A stretch of DNA of 64,000 bases from Owenia fusiformis (GCA_903813345.2 CAIIXF020000010.1:37005425-37069424), one strand, 5' to 3'. Shown: positions 13,812 through 26,617, numbered from the stretch's first letter. The notes: generated from the letters alone by a model not told the origin. Made by a program: numbers and translations.

Positions 13812-15016
13812 GTTTCAAAATAGTGTTGATGTTGAAGTTCAGACGTTTGAATCATTCTCAGAAATCACACTAAGTAATAAACCTCCCAACCTGTGTTCTC
13901 TCAATATTTATTCTATTTATTAATCCTTTATTTTGTTAGATTGGGATTTAGGAAATCAGATCAGACCAGATATCTATGAAAACAAAGAACTTGTTAGATT
14001 GGGATTTTAGAAATCAATTTAAATCTGATATCCCTGAAAAGAAGTGATTATTAGGGGTTTCTTTAGAATTGAGACAACTGGCAAAACAAAAGTAGACAAC
14101 ATGCAAAATTATTAGGAAATATTGTAAATTCTCAAAACAATTGGTGATTTTGTTATAAACAATTGAGAGAATCACCAATTGACTGATGTTAACGAAACTC
14201 TGCATTGAATCTATTTCTCAGAAATTAATAATCTTTAGGCCACTTCCACACATTTTAAGTGTCCAGATAAATACAAGTGGTTCTTGAAAAGTATCTCTTT
14301 TTATTATCCTTTTCAAAAAGAGTACTATATAATTTTCATTCCAGGTTTCTGATTTATATTTATCTCATATTCTTTAAGTAAGTGGGTACCTGTGACTCCC
14401 ACTTGAGATTTTGAAAAGGCTATGCCCCCAACTGAAAATCTATTTACAACTTAATGAAAATGAGAAATAGTTTTATGAAAGGGGAAATGTTGTCAAAAGA
14501 TGAGAAGAAATTACAATTACAAATATGGCCAAATATACATTTTTTCAGTTGAATTATTATGATATTGTGAAAATGTACACACAGAATCTGTAAAATAAAA
14601 ACAAAGCTCCCCAAAACCTACGGGAAACACACACAGTACAGGGTGAGTCAAATAATTACCTATTGTTTGAATTCAAGAATACAGAGATTTTTTAAGATCT
14701 GACATTTTAAGCTTAGGTAATGATTGATGATAGAGATCTTAGTGCACCTGTCTCAAGACATAATTCAATCAATAAGATTATCTTAATTCCCTCTAATTCA
14801 ATCTAATTCAATCAATTTGTAAGTTGGATATATTTAATTAAGCTTAATGTTCATTGATGAACAGTTTTTATTGAAAATTGTGCAAATTGAACATAATGAT
14901 TGGTCCCTAAATGGCTATAAATATTTTTTCCAAGCTGTTAGATTTTCAAAGGTGTTCTCAAAAATGTGCAGTATTCTTCCAAGGATTTTTTGGCAAAATT
15001 TGGTTCTTGTCTCATT

Positions 15017-15128
15017 AGTCTAGCTACAAGTCCTTGTGCCCCCCCCCCTACTACAACTGTGTGAGAAGTTGTTTAGTCTAGTCAAGTAGAGGGGGGAGGG
15101 GTGTCATAGAGGCTTGTACCTAGACTAT
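15017..15128. mobile_element. Short inverted-repeat element around C- and G-rich tracts
   Basis: The sequence agtctagctacaagtcc followed by a C-run is mirrored by a G-run and gaggcttgtacctagacta. The arms pair imperfectly over about 30 bp. It is probably a small MITE. Confidence 0.5.
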
Positions 15129-16984
15129 TGTTCCATGAGAGAGTCATTAATTTTTCTCACCAATCTATGAGCCAAAATTAACTCCTTCCCTTGAATTTTT
15201 GGAAAAGTGGCGTTCTTAAAATATTAACTGCTTTCATTAAAACATCACATACTATGCTTACTAATATAGTAAAATGAAAAAACTCTAAGCAAAAGAGACA
15301 ATCCTGATTAATCCTGAAAACATGTCATGTCTAGATCTGAATGTCCCATTTCACCGATTGAGGCTTTGATTTTTTGAATTATCAAAAACTATAGAATATT
15401 AAATGAGCAGCCTTGAAATTGTAACTTCAAAAACAGTTGACACAACATTTAGGCAAGGTTTTATATTTTTGAAAGAATCGTTTATAACTTTGGTAATCAT
15501 CCAGAGTATTTTGGGTTTAAACTGTGTTTGAGTGGTCAATAGAAATAAGATACAGTATTGAACATTTTTTGCTGAGAAAAAAATGTTCAGTGTTGATAGG
15601 TGTTCACTGCAGAGAGAAATTTATACACAAGTCAATAGAGTATGTGCAGAAGATGGGTGTACACGAGAGGAAGGTGTTCACTAAGACAAGTTTTACTGTA
15701 CATCATGAGTAATGTTATTAACAGGTAAAGCATTGTGTCCTCTTGTATAGAAAATTGAGCGCCATTATATTCCTGCTATTGGTAATTGAGCGTCATTATA
15801 TTCCTGGTGTTACTTTAATCAATATAAAACTTCAGTACATTGTTGTGTCAGACATTAATGATTTTATTTTCTTGACAATTTGCAGATCACACTTTACAGT
15901 AAACACCTTAAATAAGTTGAGGAAGTGTTTATTGTTGATACTGCATGTATATTAAACACTAATAAACATCTAACCTCAGTATAATAAACAAATAATGTGA
16001 ACTAATATGCTCATGGCCAGCCAAGGGAGGGGTTCATTTTTATTCAAAAAGTCAGTTTGATGCTCTGGGCTATGGTCTGAAATATGCTGAGTTCTGCCAA
16101 TATGGGCCACCCTTGACAGAAGTAGATGCTTACTATGTGCTAAAGTAATAATAATACAAATTCAGGTCTGGAATAATACATTTGCCAGATACAAAACATA
16201 ATGGAGACACCCCTTTTATGATATAATATAATTTTATCACTTCTGTCATCTAGACTCATAGGTTAGATTTTTGAACAATCATATTTTACGATTCTGAAAA
16301 TCAATGTTCTTTTTGTTTTCCTACTATGTATATTAAAAAAGGAACAGGATTTATTAGAAAAGTATCTTGTCTTTGTTAGAGTAGAGATGAACTCCTTATC
16401 TGGCAAAGGGTAGAATATGTCTAGTTGGGGCTAAAAAGATTAAATAGGATGTCTCAATGTTGCAGCATTACATGCATGAGTCCCCGTTCAATAAAATTAT
16501 TTCTACTTTCCACTGTAATTGGATTAGGTTGCATCCAATTTCTGTTTAGATCACCAATTATGTGATACCCTTTAACTCAAATGCTATTAGTAAAATTTTG
16601 CCCTCTGAGAATTTAGCCTGGTCAATATCAGTTAAGATCCACTCTGTTAACAAATCAGTCATCATAGATCAAATTTTGCATGAAATATTCAAAGACTTAA
16701 TACTAAGTAAAAAAGTTCAGATGAAGTTCTCTTTTGAAGTTGTTTACTGAGGCAGAATAAGTAAGAAAGGAATTAGATGTGTGGTTTGATATATGGTTTG
16801 ATATATGGGATATATGGTTTGTATTATGTCTTTATAGGTTCAGGTTGCTTCATATCATGTATTTTGACAGTATCTTCATAATGAATGATTCGTTTCTATG
16901 CCTGAAAAATCCTTCTAAAAAGTAAAGTCATTTATCTCATTGTCAGTTTTATGAAAGCTAAAGTTGTCATAGTCTGGGTTCATG

Positions 16985-17150
16985 TTTTAAAATGCAAAAT
17001 AGAGTGGAATAGAGTGAAATTAGCAAGGAATAAAGTAAACAGGCATGTAGTGAACACTCTTAATTGTATAGAAATGCAAGAAAATCAGATACTTCATTCA
17101 AATTTTAGAGAGGAATAAAGCAAATAATGTCCAAAAATGTCTGAGCAGAC
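16985..17150 (-). repeat. Dispersed repeat family, reverse copy
   Basis: Reverse complement of the family core, including gaaatgcaagaaaatcag and ttcattcaaattttagagag. Other reverse copies or fragments lie near 1890-2110, 13400-13500, 18885-19035, 21960-22115, 24355-24540, 24910-24985, 29825-29960, 35335-35490 and 37585-37720. Confidence 0.75.
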
Positions 17151-17279
17151 GGATAATTTCAATTCTTGGAAAACGCTTGTATTGATCTGTGACATCAATA
17201 CAGCTTTACATAATCATGTATATTCCAGCCATTACTTCCTATTCTTCAAAGCCTTATCTAATTATGCATCAAAGTTAAT

Positions 17280-17819
17280 CTCATTCTAGTGTCTTTGCAG
17301 CCTCTGTATTAAAGGGTCATGTCTGTGTAAAACTCATTCTAATGCCTCTGCAGCCTCTGTATTTAAAGGGTCATGTCTGTGTAAAACTCATTCTAATGCC
17401 TCTGCAGCCTCTGTATTTAAAGGGTCATGTCTGTGTAAAACTCATTCTAATGCCTCTGCAGCCTCTGTATTTAAAGGGTCATGTCTGTGTAAAACTCATT
17501 CTAATGCCTCTGCAACCTCTGTATTTAAAGGGTCATGTCTGTGTAAAACTCATTCTAATGCCTCTGCAGCCTCTGTATTTAAAGGGTCATGTCTGTGTAA
17601 AACTCATTCTAATGCCTCTGCAGCCTCTGTATTTAAAGGGTCATGTCTGTGTAAAACTCATGCTAATGCTTCTACAGCCTCTGTATTTAAAGGGTCATGT
17701 CTGTGTAAAACTCATTCTAATGCCTCTGCAGTCTCTGTATTTAAAGGGTCATGTCTGTGTAAACTCATTCTAATGCCTCTGCAGCCTCTGTATTTAAAGG
17801 GTCATGTCTGTGTAAAACG
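17280..17819. repeat. Minisatellite, 54-bp unit, ~10 copies
   Basis: The unit runs ctcattctaatgcctctgca, gcctctgtatttaaagggtc, atgtctgtgtaaaa. Copies are nearly identical, implying recent homogenisation. The 54-bp period gives an open 18-residue repeat (motif LYLKGHVCVK) over 143 codons. It has no start context, splice signals or relationship to the host gene, so I treat it as non-coding. Confidence 0.93.
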
Positions 17820-19470
17820 TTAAGTTAATCTCACTCATAAGATTGAATATGTTTTAATCATTGTATGTGTTGGTATTGAGAAAACCAGTGAATATAATCT
17901 CAGTACACAATCGTATATTCTTTTTAATATACAGAAGGAAATCTTGAAATATTTCATTTGTCACATGTCCTCTCGTAAACTGATCTGTATGAAGCGCCAT
18001 CTATTATGCCTGGGTGAGATGGATTGGCCACTATTATCTGATATTTTAGCTCTTTATGTCCCACTTCTATTCCAAACATCCTGTCCCAAATTAGAAAATC
18101 TTTGTCCCTTATGGTTTGGGAAATTGATTTCAATACTCATACAGACTGGCTCTTCCCATGTCTTTCTGGTTTTCTCTCCATCATGCTAATTTTGTGCCAT
18201 TTCTTTCTAAAATTTGAATAAATAGTCTGATTTTCTTGCTTTTTCATTTATTTTAGAATGTTACCTACGTGTTGGAATATCTTATTCCTTGCGAATTCCC
18301 CTCTTTTCCACTCTATTTTGCATTTTAAAACATGAATTGAATTTTCTCTGCAATTTTCTCATGAGTCCGGATCAATACTTGCATTTGGAATAATTATGTA
18401 ACATTGCATAGATAAGGTGGAGGTTTGAAGCACTCCGGATTATACCTAATTAATCAAACGTCAGATTTATTGAAAAGGAATACATCCAGGAATAGCGCTT
18501 AATATAATAGTCACGTAGTATACAAGAAAACATTAATCAATGAACATAAAAATGATATATAGATTATAGCAATATTCCTTGCTAATTCCACTCTGTTTGT
18601 GTCTATTCTGCGTATTAAAACATGACGATGGCATAAAATTCCCCTCATTTCTAAATTACCCTTGGAGTCATGGGCCGGTCATAATGCAACCCTCTGAATA
18701 GAACAAATAAATATACAGTTTCTACTCTTTCTTTCAGAGGTGAAATTAATCTATTGAAAAGGGTTGCTATAAACCTGATTTATTTGCCTGCAATTCTGTT
18801 TTGTATTCCATTCTGTCTTTTACTGATTCAGCTTGCATAATCTCCCAATAGCTTTAGTAGAATGAAATGAGCAAGCGATGAAAATTGCCATAAGGGTCGT
18901 GTTTTGAAATCCAAAATAATATAGAAAAGAGTGGAATCAGTAAGGAATGAAATATGGCCAATGTCTTAAATTGTAAAGAAATGTAAGAAAATCTTACACT
19001 TCAGTCGAATTTTCGAGAGAGATGGAGTGGAATTACATGACTGTATAAGATTTAGGCATAGGGACATTTTTGTCCAATAATGACAGAACATGACAGAAAT
19101 CTTATTATGTACCATCTCAGGTTTTTTACTAATCACTTGCTATATTAATAGACATTATTCAGAAATCAGAACGTTGATTTCTATTTCATCAAATTTTGAT
19201 GTCACATAATTTTGATGTCATTGCATGAGAAAAAAATGTTGCCTTCTCATGAATGATAAAGTGATCACCTAAGAATGTATATTATTTTATTGCCACCACT
19301 TTTCATGACTGGAATTCAGGCTTAGCACTCAACATCAATTTTCGTAACATTTGTTACAGTTACACTTCTCCAGTTGGTTACATTTTATCTTCAATTCCGT
19401 CTTCAATTCATTTCTCTCAAAAATAAGGATGAATTACCTCATTTCCTTGCGTCTCAATACAATAACGCAG

Positions 19471-19884
19471 ATGCGAGTAGGTAGTTATCAGTTTCACCAC
19501 CAGGTGGCTCATTCGGGTCAGATAGCATGGCAAGTATAGAAGAAAGTTCCCTTTAACTTAAATTACATCTGTTTTAGTGGTTCAATTTTCATATAACCCT
19601 TATGTATCTAATAGTTATGCAAATCAAAATATGTCCAGTAAATGAAAATGTTATCTGACCAATACAAGAAAAGATATTTCACTTTTTGTGATTTTGTAAC
19701 ATGAGCTCTATGGAGAATCAACCCGAACTAGAAGTCACGCTTTCAAAAATAATTAAATTTTCAAACTTTACAAACAATTTTTGAAACCATATTTCTAGAT
19801 GTACTTTTACATGTAGATTTTAAATATAACATCGCTTTGAATTTTGAATATTTAATGCGTAAATCAATATTTTTCTACTCGCAT
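19471..19884. mobile_element. 0.41-kb MITE-like element, unoccupied copy
   Basis: The ends are atgcgagtag (left) and its complement ctactcgcat (right). A reverse-orientation relative occupies 58493-63740, where it is split by a 4.86-kb insertion. Comparing the two shows this copy is the empty-site form. No protein is encoded. Confidence 0.75.
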
Positions 19885-19901
19885 CTAGTCTATTAGTCTA
19901 T

Positions 19902-20135
19902 ACAGGGAGATATGCTGAGTACTTAAATAGTATAGAATTAGTACTAAATTAGAACTCTGGCAAATGTGCGCTCACAAGTGCTAATTTAGTACTAATTCAT
20001 GATATGAGTACTCATTTAGTACTAAAACATGCACTTATTTAGTACTAATGCACTCATTTAGTACTAATATTTGATGAAATGTGTACTAAATTAGCGCTAA
20101 TGAGTACTATTTTAGTACTCGGCATATCTCCCTGT
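19902..20135. mobile_element. MITE-like element packed with ttagtactaa motifs
   Basis: The left end acagggagatatgctgagta is mirrored by tactcggcatatctccctgt at the right. Between them the near-palindrome tttagtacta recurs about seven times in both orientations. It lies directly beside the element ending at 19884. Confidence 0.7.
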
Positions 20136-21959
20136 GTAATAATCACCTCTGTTTACTTTATTCCTTGCTTTTTTCATGCTTTTCTGTCTTTGGCACTGCA
20201 TCGAGAGATGGTTCATTGTAATCTTATTGCTCACTTTATTCCAAAATTAGAAAAATAAAAGTGATTACATTTAAATGTTGTTTATAATTAATATTTGATT
20301 TTGTTTCCTTGTTATTCTATCCATTTGCAATAAAAATGTAGTTGCCATGGTTACTAGAGTCTGTCCTTGATGTTAAGTAAAATTTCTGATTTACTTATTT
20401 TTATTGCAAGAACTCAATTGTCTGAACTGTTTTTATGAGTGGTTGTCATGGTGATATGTAATCCTGCATTATGGAAAGACAGTTTGATGTCACTTTATAG
20501 GTATGACTCTACGGAGAATCTTGACATCGGCACATTTTGACATGCAATTTAGAATAAAATTGAGTAGAAAAAGAGAGAATTTAGAAAAGTTGAGTATTGT
20601 TAATACCCTTGATCAAGTAGAAATGTAGACTGTATTTAGGTTTACGAGAGAAAAAGTGTGAAATAGCCATGACTTGGTAGATTTATGATTTTTCCATTGT
20701 TTACAAATTAGCCTGATATAATCCTGTCAATGCTAACTTATCCTTTGAGAGTTAATACCAGGTTTTTGTTAATTGTAGCTTTTTGCCCTAAAGCATTAAG
20801 TTAGGTCCACATTGTGTACATTTTCATGAATGCACCATTTAAAGGTGCAACTGGACCCCCTTCCACCCCCTGCATGAGGAGGGTTAAGAATGACCACACT
20901 TATTATAATGAAAGAGGTGTGATTTGGAGTAGTACTTTGTCATGGGGGTAGGGATATTATTATGACAAAATTCAAGACTTGACAAGAACTTAAAACCTGA
21001 CTAGAAGTTAAGTCTTGATAGAATTCAAGAGGCGCATTTCTTCAATGTAGTGTTGCTATAACCCCTTGAGAGTTTACCTATCTCCCCCACCTATATACCT
21101 CCCCTTGTCACATACCCCCCCCCCTCCACCTATATACCTCTCAACAAGTGTGTTGATGAAATACATAAGGGCACCCAGAACTTTGAAGCAAGACCAACTT
21201 CAATTCCACACTGGTCAGTATATTGTAGGATTTTTAACCTAATTGCCTCTATAATGTGATATATGGACAGAATCTAGAACTAAATCAACATTAACTTACA
21301 ACTCTGAAATGAGAAAAACTGTTGTCCTACAACTTTTCTGACCTTTCCCCGCTGATAAGCTAACTACGGAACATGATTTTTCAACTTTGGCGATCAGCCC
21401 CTGTTGTGAAAATAAAACTATTCCCGTGTCTGAATTTTAGATTTTGCATGTTTATTTCAGGTCTATGAGAATATTTCTGTATCATTTTGAGTCAAGAGTA
21501 CATGTCAGTTTCCTTTATTGAAATTCCTCTCATTTCTCTCTTGAATTTGAGTAAAGTGTCTTATTTTCTTGCATTTCTATATGATTAGTAATGTCTACAT
21601 GCTTGCTTATTTAATTCCTTACTGATTCTTTAATTTCTAGTCTATTTTGCACTAGAACATGGACCTCAATTTCTCATTGGGTTTCAGAAGCACAAGAGGC
21701 AACATTAAGAAAAAAATGTACGCAATATATACGAATGATGGTCATTGGTCTTCTAATGAAGTTCTTTCTCTCTCAATAATTTTTCAGTTTCTTGTTCCAA
21801 ACCTAATTATTAATGAAATACAAATGTTCTTAAGCCATGAAAAGGATTAAAGGTATTTATGATTGATTTGATTATATCCGTCATTCATTATTCAAAGCTT
21901 CATTAGATATTAGGTCAGACAGTGCAATTTTCATGTCATTTCTTTATTTTCTCCTGATT

Positions 21960-22115
21960 GATCAAATGAGGGACATGGTTTGAAATGTAAAATGCAGTGG
22001 AAAGAGTGGAATAAGCATGGAATAAAGTAAACATGCATGTAGTTAACACTTTAAATTGTATAGAAATGCAAGAAAATCAGACACTTTATTCAAATTTTAG
22101 AGAGAAATCGTGTAG
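21960..22115 (-). repeat. Dispersed repeat family, reverse copy
   Basis: It contains the reverse-complemented core with aaatgcaagaaaatcagaca and caaattttagagagaaat. Confidence 0.75.
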
Positions 22116-23344
22116 TTAAGAAGAGGAAAAAATGAAGAGTAAGCCAATGATCTCAGAATATTTTAGCAAGATATCCATATTTTATTATAAGACTGGTACA
22201 CCATTGCTTTGTCTGTGACACACCCAAAGTAATTTTCTGCTTAATACAATGATGTGTCACTGGTAGACATGGGTGGGGTGACTCAGCATAATATACAAAT
22301 GTATATTTTGAACCAAAACCCCACCCCTTATCCAAGTCTTCTTCGTTATTCTATGACATATACAAGACTTATGTCTGCTTTTTTAATGGCACATAAAAAC
22401 ATTGTCTGCATTTTTCAACGACACACTCAAAATATAATTTCTGCTTTGGCCTATGATACATAATTTTCACCTAATGTTTTCTGTCTTTTATTCTCCGGAC
22501 CAAACTGAAAAGCAATCTGTTGCCTCTTTGTGACACCAGATGTTGAAACACTTTGATATCAATAAATCATATCTTTATAAAGATTATAATTAACCTATTT
22601 TCTGTATCAGTATGGTATAGTATGAGACCTGTCAAAATTCTGTTGTCAATTTGTTGTTCTTTTTAAAGCAAAACTGTATTTGGTTTTTATTTATTGATTT
22701 CATAGCATGTTCTTTCATTTCATTGGGCTCAGTTGTGAATCAAACAATACTTTATGAGCTCAGCTGGCTATAACCAAAAGTAATTCAAATTATATTAATG
22801 AGTTTTGCTAGTTCAGGTGGTGCCAATGTCATATTCTTCAATATTTTTGGACAGTATTCGCCATCTGGCGGTTGGTGTTTGGTGTCTGTAACAAATAGCA
22901 GGTTGTGATATTGTGCAAGTTAATACCTTGCTTTTGTTATTGTCAAATTATTGACTTTTGAAAAAACATCAACATCCATTGGAAAAATTAGAAATTGTGT
23001 GACTCCTCCGAAAAAAACCACATTGAAATTCCTGTAAAAAAAGGTAAAACAAAAGGCTGATAATCTCCTCTCCTTGCATTATGAAAACACCAGGTGTTTA
23101 TGGTGATTAAACACCTTAAGATTTATTATTGTGGAACATACTTTTATATGGTCCAGACAGTCTGGACTGTTTTAATATTACGTGATAAAAGTAGAAGTCA
23201 AAATGAACTCCAGAGATAAGTCAATATCATAAAGAATATTACTAATGGAGATGTCTATGGTTGAATTATAACAAATGTTGGTTAAGAAACACCCCTTTCT
23301 ATATTGCAGTGTATGCATTGTTTCTTTGTATTATAAATGTGATA

Positions 23345-23600
23345 GGTTAGAATGAGGTGCAGTGGGTTTGGGTAGGGTGAGAGAGGGGAGGAATGGAGGT
23401 TATAGGAAGGAGCTTGAGTGGCAGTAGGGAGAAGCTGTAGAGATATGCTGGAGGGGGATTGTGAGAAGTAAAGAGGGATGGAAGTTGCAGGGGGAGTAGC
23501 TGCTGTAAGAGTGAGGGGAGTAGTAGGGAGTGGTAATGGGGAGGAGCAGGGAGAGGGTCTGGAATGACAGTGGTTGGAGTTCATTGGGAAGGGGTAGGAT
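23345..23600. repeat. Purine-rich (G/A) strand asymmetry tract
   Basis: About 250 bp in which the + strand is strongly enriched in G and A in blocks such as gagaggggaggaatggagg. The minus strand therefore reads as a Pro/Ser/Leu-rich frame of 107 codons, which I do not consider a gene. Confidence 0.6.
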
Positions 23601-23662
23601 GCCATTGCTGATGTGTAATTAACTCTAATCTACCAGGGTGTTTTGACTTGGAAAATTATGCC

Positions 23663-24141
23663 TACCGTATTTGCCGTAGTAGGCGCCCGGGCGCTTAAAG
23701 TAAGTCAAAACAGTTCAAAAAGTTGTCCTTATTAGCGCCCATATGAGTCCCGCCTGAGAAAAGATGCCGGAGTTTCACTTTCAGTTTAGAAAAAAATTGG
23801 AAGAAAATTTTGGTTCGTGAAATTCGCCACGTTTGCATGGATCGTGGGGTTCATACCTATCCCACTCTTTTTGCTACACTAATGGAATATAAAATATGTA
23901 CTTACATCAGTATTTTACTCTATAAATCTATAGGAAAACGGACTTATACCTGCTGAATCGAATTCGAATTTTTTTCTCAGCCTCGTTTTGGAATTACATG
24001 TCGGGACCCTATTATCGCCCACTATTACGTTTGACCAAAATGATCGTTGATTCTTCAACCAGGGACTCACCCTCGGGCCTCCAAAAGTCTGGGGGGGGGG
24101 CGCTAATAGGAACATGGGCGCCAATTACGGCAAATACGGTA
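23663..24141. mobile_element. MITE with taccgtatttgcc termini
   Basis: The left end taccgtatttgccgta is matched by tacggcaaatacggta at the right, and both ends continue into ggcgcc-containing sequence. Length about 480 bp, with a G-run near the right end. Non-coding. Confidence 0.75.
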
Positions 24142-25419
24142 TTTGGAAATGAAGAAATAACATGAAAATTTTGGGCAAACATAAAATTGTTAAGCAAGAC
24201 TTGAGAACAGTTTAGATAGAAGAACACTAGAAATATATTTCATTTTCCATTGCAATAGATTTAAAGAAGAACACCATATCTACTTCTGTAGTTTGTGCAG
24301 AATGAAAAATTGCTGATTTACAACAGCAGAGCAGGTGGCCTCCTTTGAGAAAAACTTCACGATGGTCATGTTTTAAAATGTAAAATCTGGTAAAAAAGAA
24401 AGGAATTGGGAAGAAATTAAGTAAACAGGCATGTAGTTAAGACTCTAAATTGTACAGAAATGCAAGAAAATCAGACACTTCATTCAAATTTTAGAGAAAA
24501 ATGGAGTGAAATAAGCATGAGCAGACAGATATTTTCAACACCTGGTTTATCTTACTCTGTCAGTTCTAGTTAAGATATTGAGGAATTAGGGAGTCTATTA
24601 GGAAAACATCAAGACTTGTATTAGGTTAACACATTTGAGGACTGCTAATTGGAAATGTGGTCAGAAAAATAGCTTATTTTTGATTTTTGGCCATTTTGTA
24701 ACTAAATTATTGCAAAAGATTTATTAGTGATACATTACCAGGGTCTAACAGTATATAAGGCACATTTTAATAAGTCAAGATAAACAAAGCTTCTGTGAGA
24801 CAGACATTGTTTTCACTGTTCATGTAGAAAGGTATCTAAAAATGATTTCTGGAATTATATGAGTAATGGATAATTTTATGTTTTGTATATAATATGGGAA
24901 AACATAGCAACAACTCTAAACAGAAATTATGTAGAAATGCAAGAAAATAAGACGCTTTACTCAAATTTTATATAGAAATACCAGTTAATAAGATTGTTCA
25001 TCTGCTGATATAGCATTTTCTATTAGGAAAAGATACTTTGGGGACTTATGATATCATCCTTGAATAATGCCTGCACATTCCATAAACTGCAGATGGCACA
25101 TCTTGAATAAGCAATTTATAGATTAACTCAACATATAATGCGAATGTCATATTGTCCTTTCTTGCTTTTAATGCCTTTGGTTTGTATTACATGTACCAAT
25201 CTTAAAAAATGAATGAGCTGTTTCATTTCCTGTTATTTCTATATAATTTAGAGCATGCCCTACTTGTAAACTTTATTACTCGATGATTGCACTCTTTATC
25301 TTCTATTTTGCATTCAAATGTAGAATTAAGAGTGAATATGAGGGGGGTTTTAGGAGACATTTTGAGATTGTGATATGTAAGGTTTGAAGTAATGATGTGG
25401 TTTGTAAGATATGTGACTT
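24142..25419. other. Non-coding DNA, mostly dispersed repeats
   Basis: It contains reverse copies of the dispersed repeat at about 24355-24540 and 24910-24985 and a partial forward copy near 25215-25330. No exon was recognised. Confidence 0.55.
24355..24540 (-). repeat. Dispersed repeat family, long reverse copy
   Basis: One of the longest copies. The similarity reaches from near tggtcatgttttaaaatg through the core to ataagcatgagcagac, which helps define the family's outer limits. Confidence 0.75.
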
Positions 25420-25513
25420 GATGTGATATCATGTATGATGTGATATCATGTATGATGTGATATCATGTATGATGTGATATCATATATGATGTGATATCAT
25501 GTATGATGTGATA
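25420..25513. repeat. Minisatellite, 17-bp unit, ~5.5 copies
   Basis: Unit gatgtgatatcatgtat. The last unit runs directly into the left end of the palindromic element at 25514. Confidence 0.85.
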
Positions 25514-26365
25514 TATAGAGGATATCCTATGATTTATGAGTGATATGATTTTTATCCACGAATGGATATGATATCTGCACGAGTGAGCGTAGCGAGAGAG
25601 TGCAGATATCAATATCCATGAGTGGATTAAAATCATATCAAGAGTAAATCATAGGATGTTCTTTTTATTCCATAGTTAAAGTCATCATCAGAATCGTCGG
25701 AAATTAAGTTATTTAATTCGAATTTCCAAACGATCCGGCGATGTTGACACTTAGCCTCGTTTTGAGTCTGAAGTAGCAAAAATCCACAAACCATCGCATA
25801 CGACGTCGTATGTCATGGCTAAAAAAACGTATGTTATGGTTAAGTGAAAATTTGTCAAAAATATCATATTTTACCACTGATTACAAAAATACCGTTTTTA
25901 TTTTCACATGTTATCCTATGAATATCATGCTAACTATGGAATAACATGTATTATTCCATAGTTAGCATGATATTCATAGGATAACATGTCAAAATAAAAA
26001 CGGTATTTTTGTAATCAGTGTTAAAATATTTTCACTTAACCATAGCATACGGTTTTTTAGCCATGACATACGGCGCCGTATGCGATGGTCTATGGATTTT
26101 TGCTACTTCAGACTCAAAACGAGGCTAAGTGTCAACATCGCCGGATCGTTTGGAAAATTCGAATTAAATCACTTAATTTCCGACGATTCTGATGATGACT
26201 TTAGCTATGGAATAAAAAGAACATCCTATGATTTACTCGTGATATGATTTTAATCAACTCATGGATATTGATATCTGCAGTCTCTTGCTACGCTCGCTCG
26301 TGCAGATATCATATCCATTCGTGGATAAAAATCAAATCACTCATAAATGATAGGATATCCTCTAT
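25514..26365. mobile_element. 852-bp foldback element (near-complete palindrome)
   Basis: The left arm (tagaggatatcctatgattt onward) is mirrored by the right arm (ending aggatatcctcta) almost along its whole length, meeting around 25945 near ggaataacatgtattattcc. Each arm also holds a smaller hairpin, gatatctgcacgag with its complement. The 10-bp sequence tgatgtgata flanks both sides (25504-25513 and 26366-26375), a possible target-site duplication that also matches the neighbouring 17-bp repeat. It ends 92 bp before the first visible exon of the adhesion gene. Confidence 0.8.
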
Positions 26366-26457
26366 TGATGTGATAAATGGTTTCCTCTATCCATTCATGC
26401 CTCTATAATAAAATTCCTTCATTATTGAAAATAAGATAAGTTTTCACTTTTTTCCAG

Positions 26458-26617
26458 CTGCCCAGAACTTGGTGATTATGCCAACTGGGTCTGTCCTGAA
26501 ACCAATAGGTGGCTCCACTACTTTTACGTGTACGGCTACTTCCGTTGCCCTTGACCACGATCCCCAGCTGAGATGGTTTAACGTGGATGGTCAAGAAATT
26601 CGACATACTGGGGGAGG
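26458..26617 (+). CDS. NCAM/Fas2-like: Ig1 first-half exon, NCAM-like protein
   Basis: Acceptor ttttttccag and donor gtatgt; enters in phase 1 and leaves in phase 2. It encodes the first Ig cysteine (TFTCTAT) and the core tryptophan (LRWFNVDG). The phase-1 entry fits a separate upstream exon for the signal peptide, which I did not find. This is the first exon I can recognise, and the foldback element ends 92 bp upstream. Confidence 0.93.

Larger units (their letters stand above)
13812..17279. other. Non-coding AT-rich DNA, no exon recognised
   Basis: It contains an inverted-repeat element near 15017-15128 and a reverse copy of the dispersed repeat at 16985-17150. No conserved protein was recognised on either strand. 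Confidence 0.55.
17820..23340. other. Non-coding DNA with stacked MITE-like elements
   Basis: No host exon was recognised. The main content is the 0.41-kb inverted-repeat element at 19471-19884, the neighbouring element at 19902-20135, and several dispersed repeat copies. C-rich simple stretches lie near 21080-21140. Confidence 0.55.

Noticed and set aside
13545-13873. Two overlapping + frames of 92 and 79 codons
   Set aside because: They follow the 36-bp minisatellite and have no features of a protein gene.
23282-23605. 107-codon minus-strand frame rich in Pro, Ser and Leu
   Set aside because: It is the complement of a purine-rich tract; low-complexity composition explains it.
25420-26365. 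Possible CRISPR-like repeat-spacer pattern
   Set aside because: The direct repeats are contiguous with no spacers, and the rest is a palindrome; the genome is animal.
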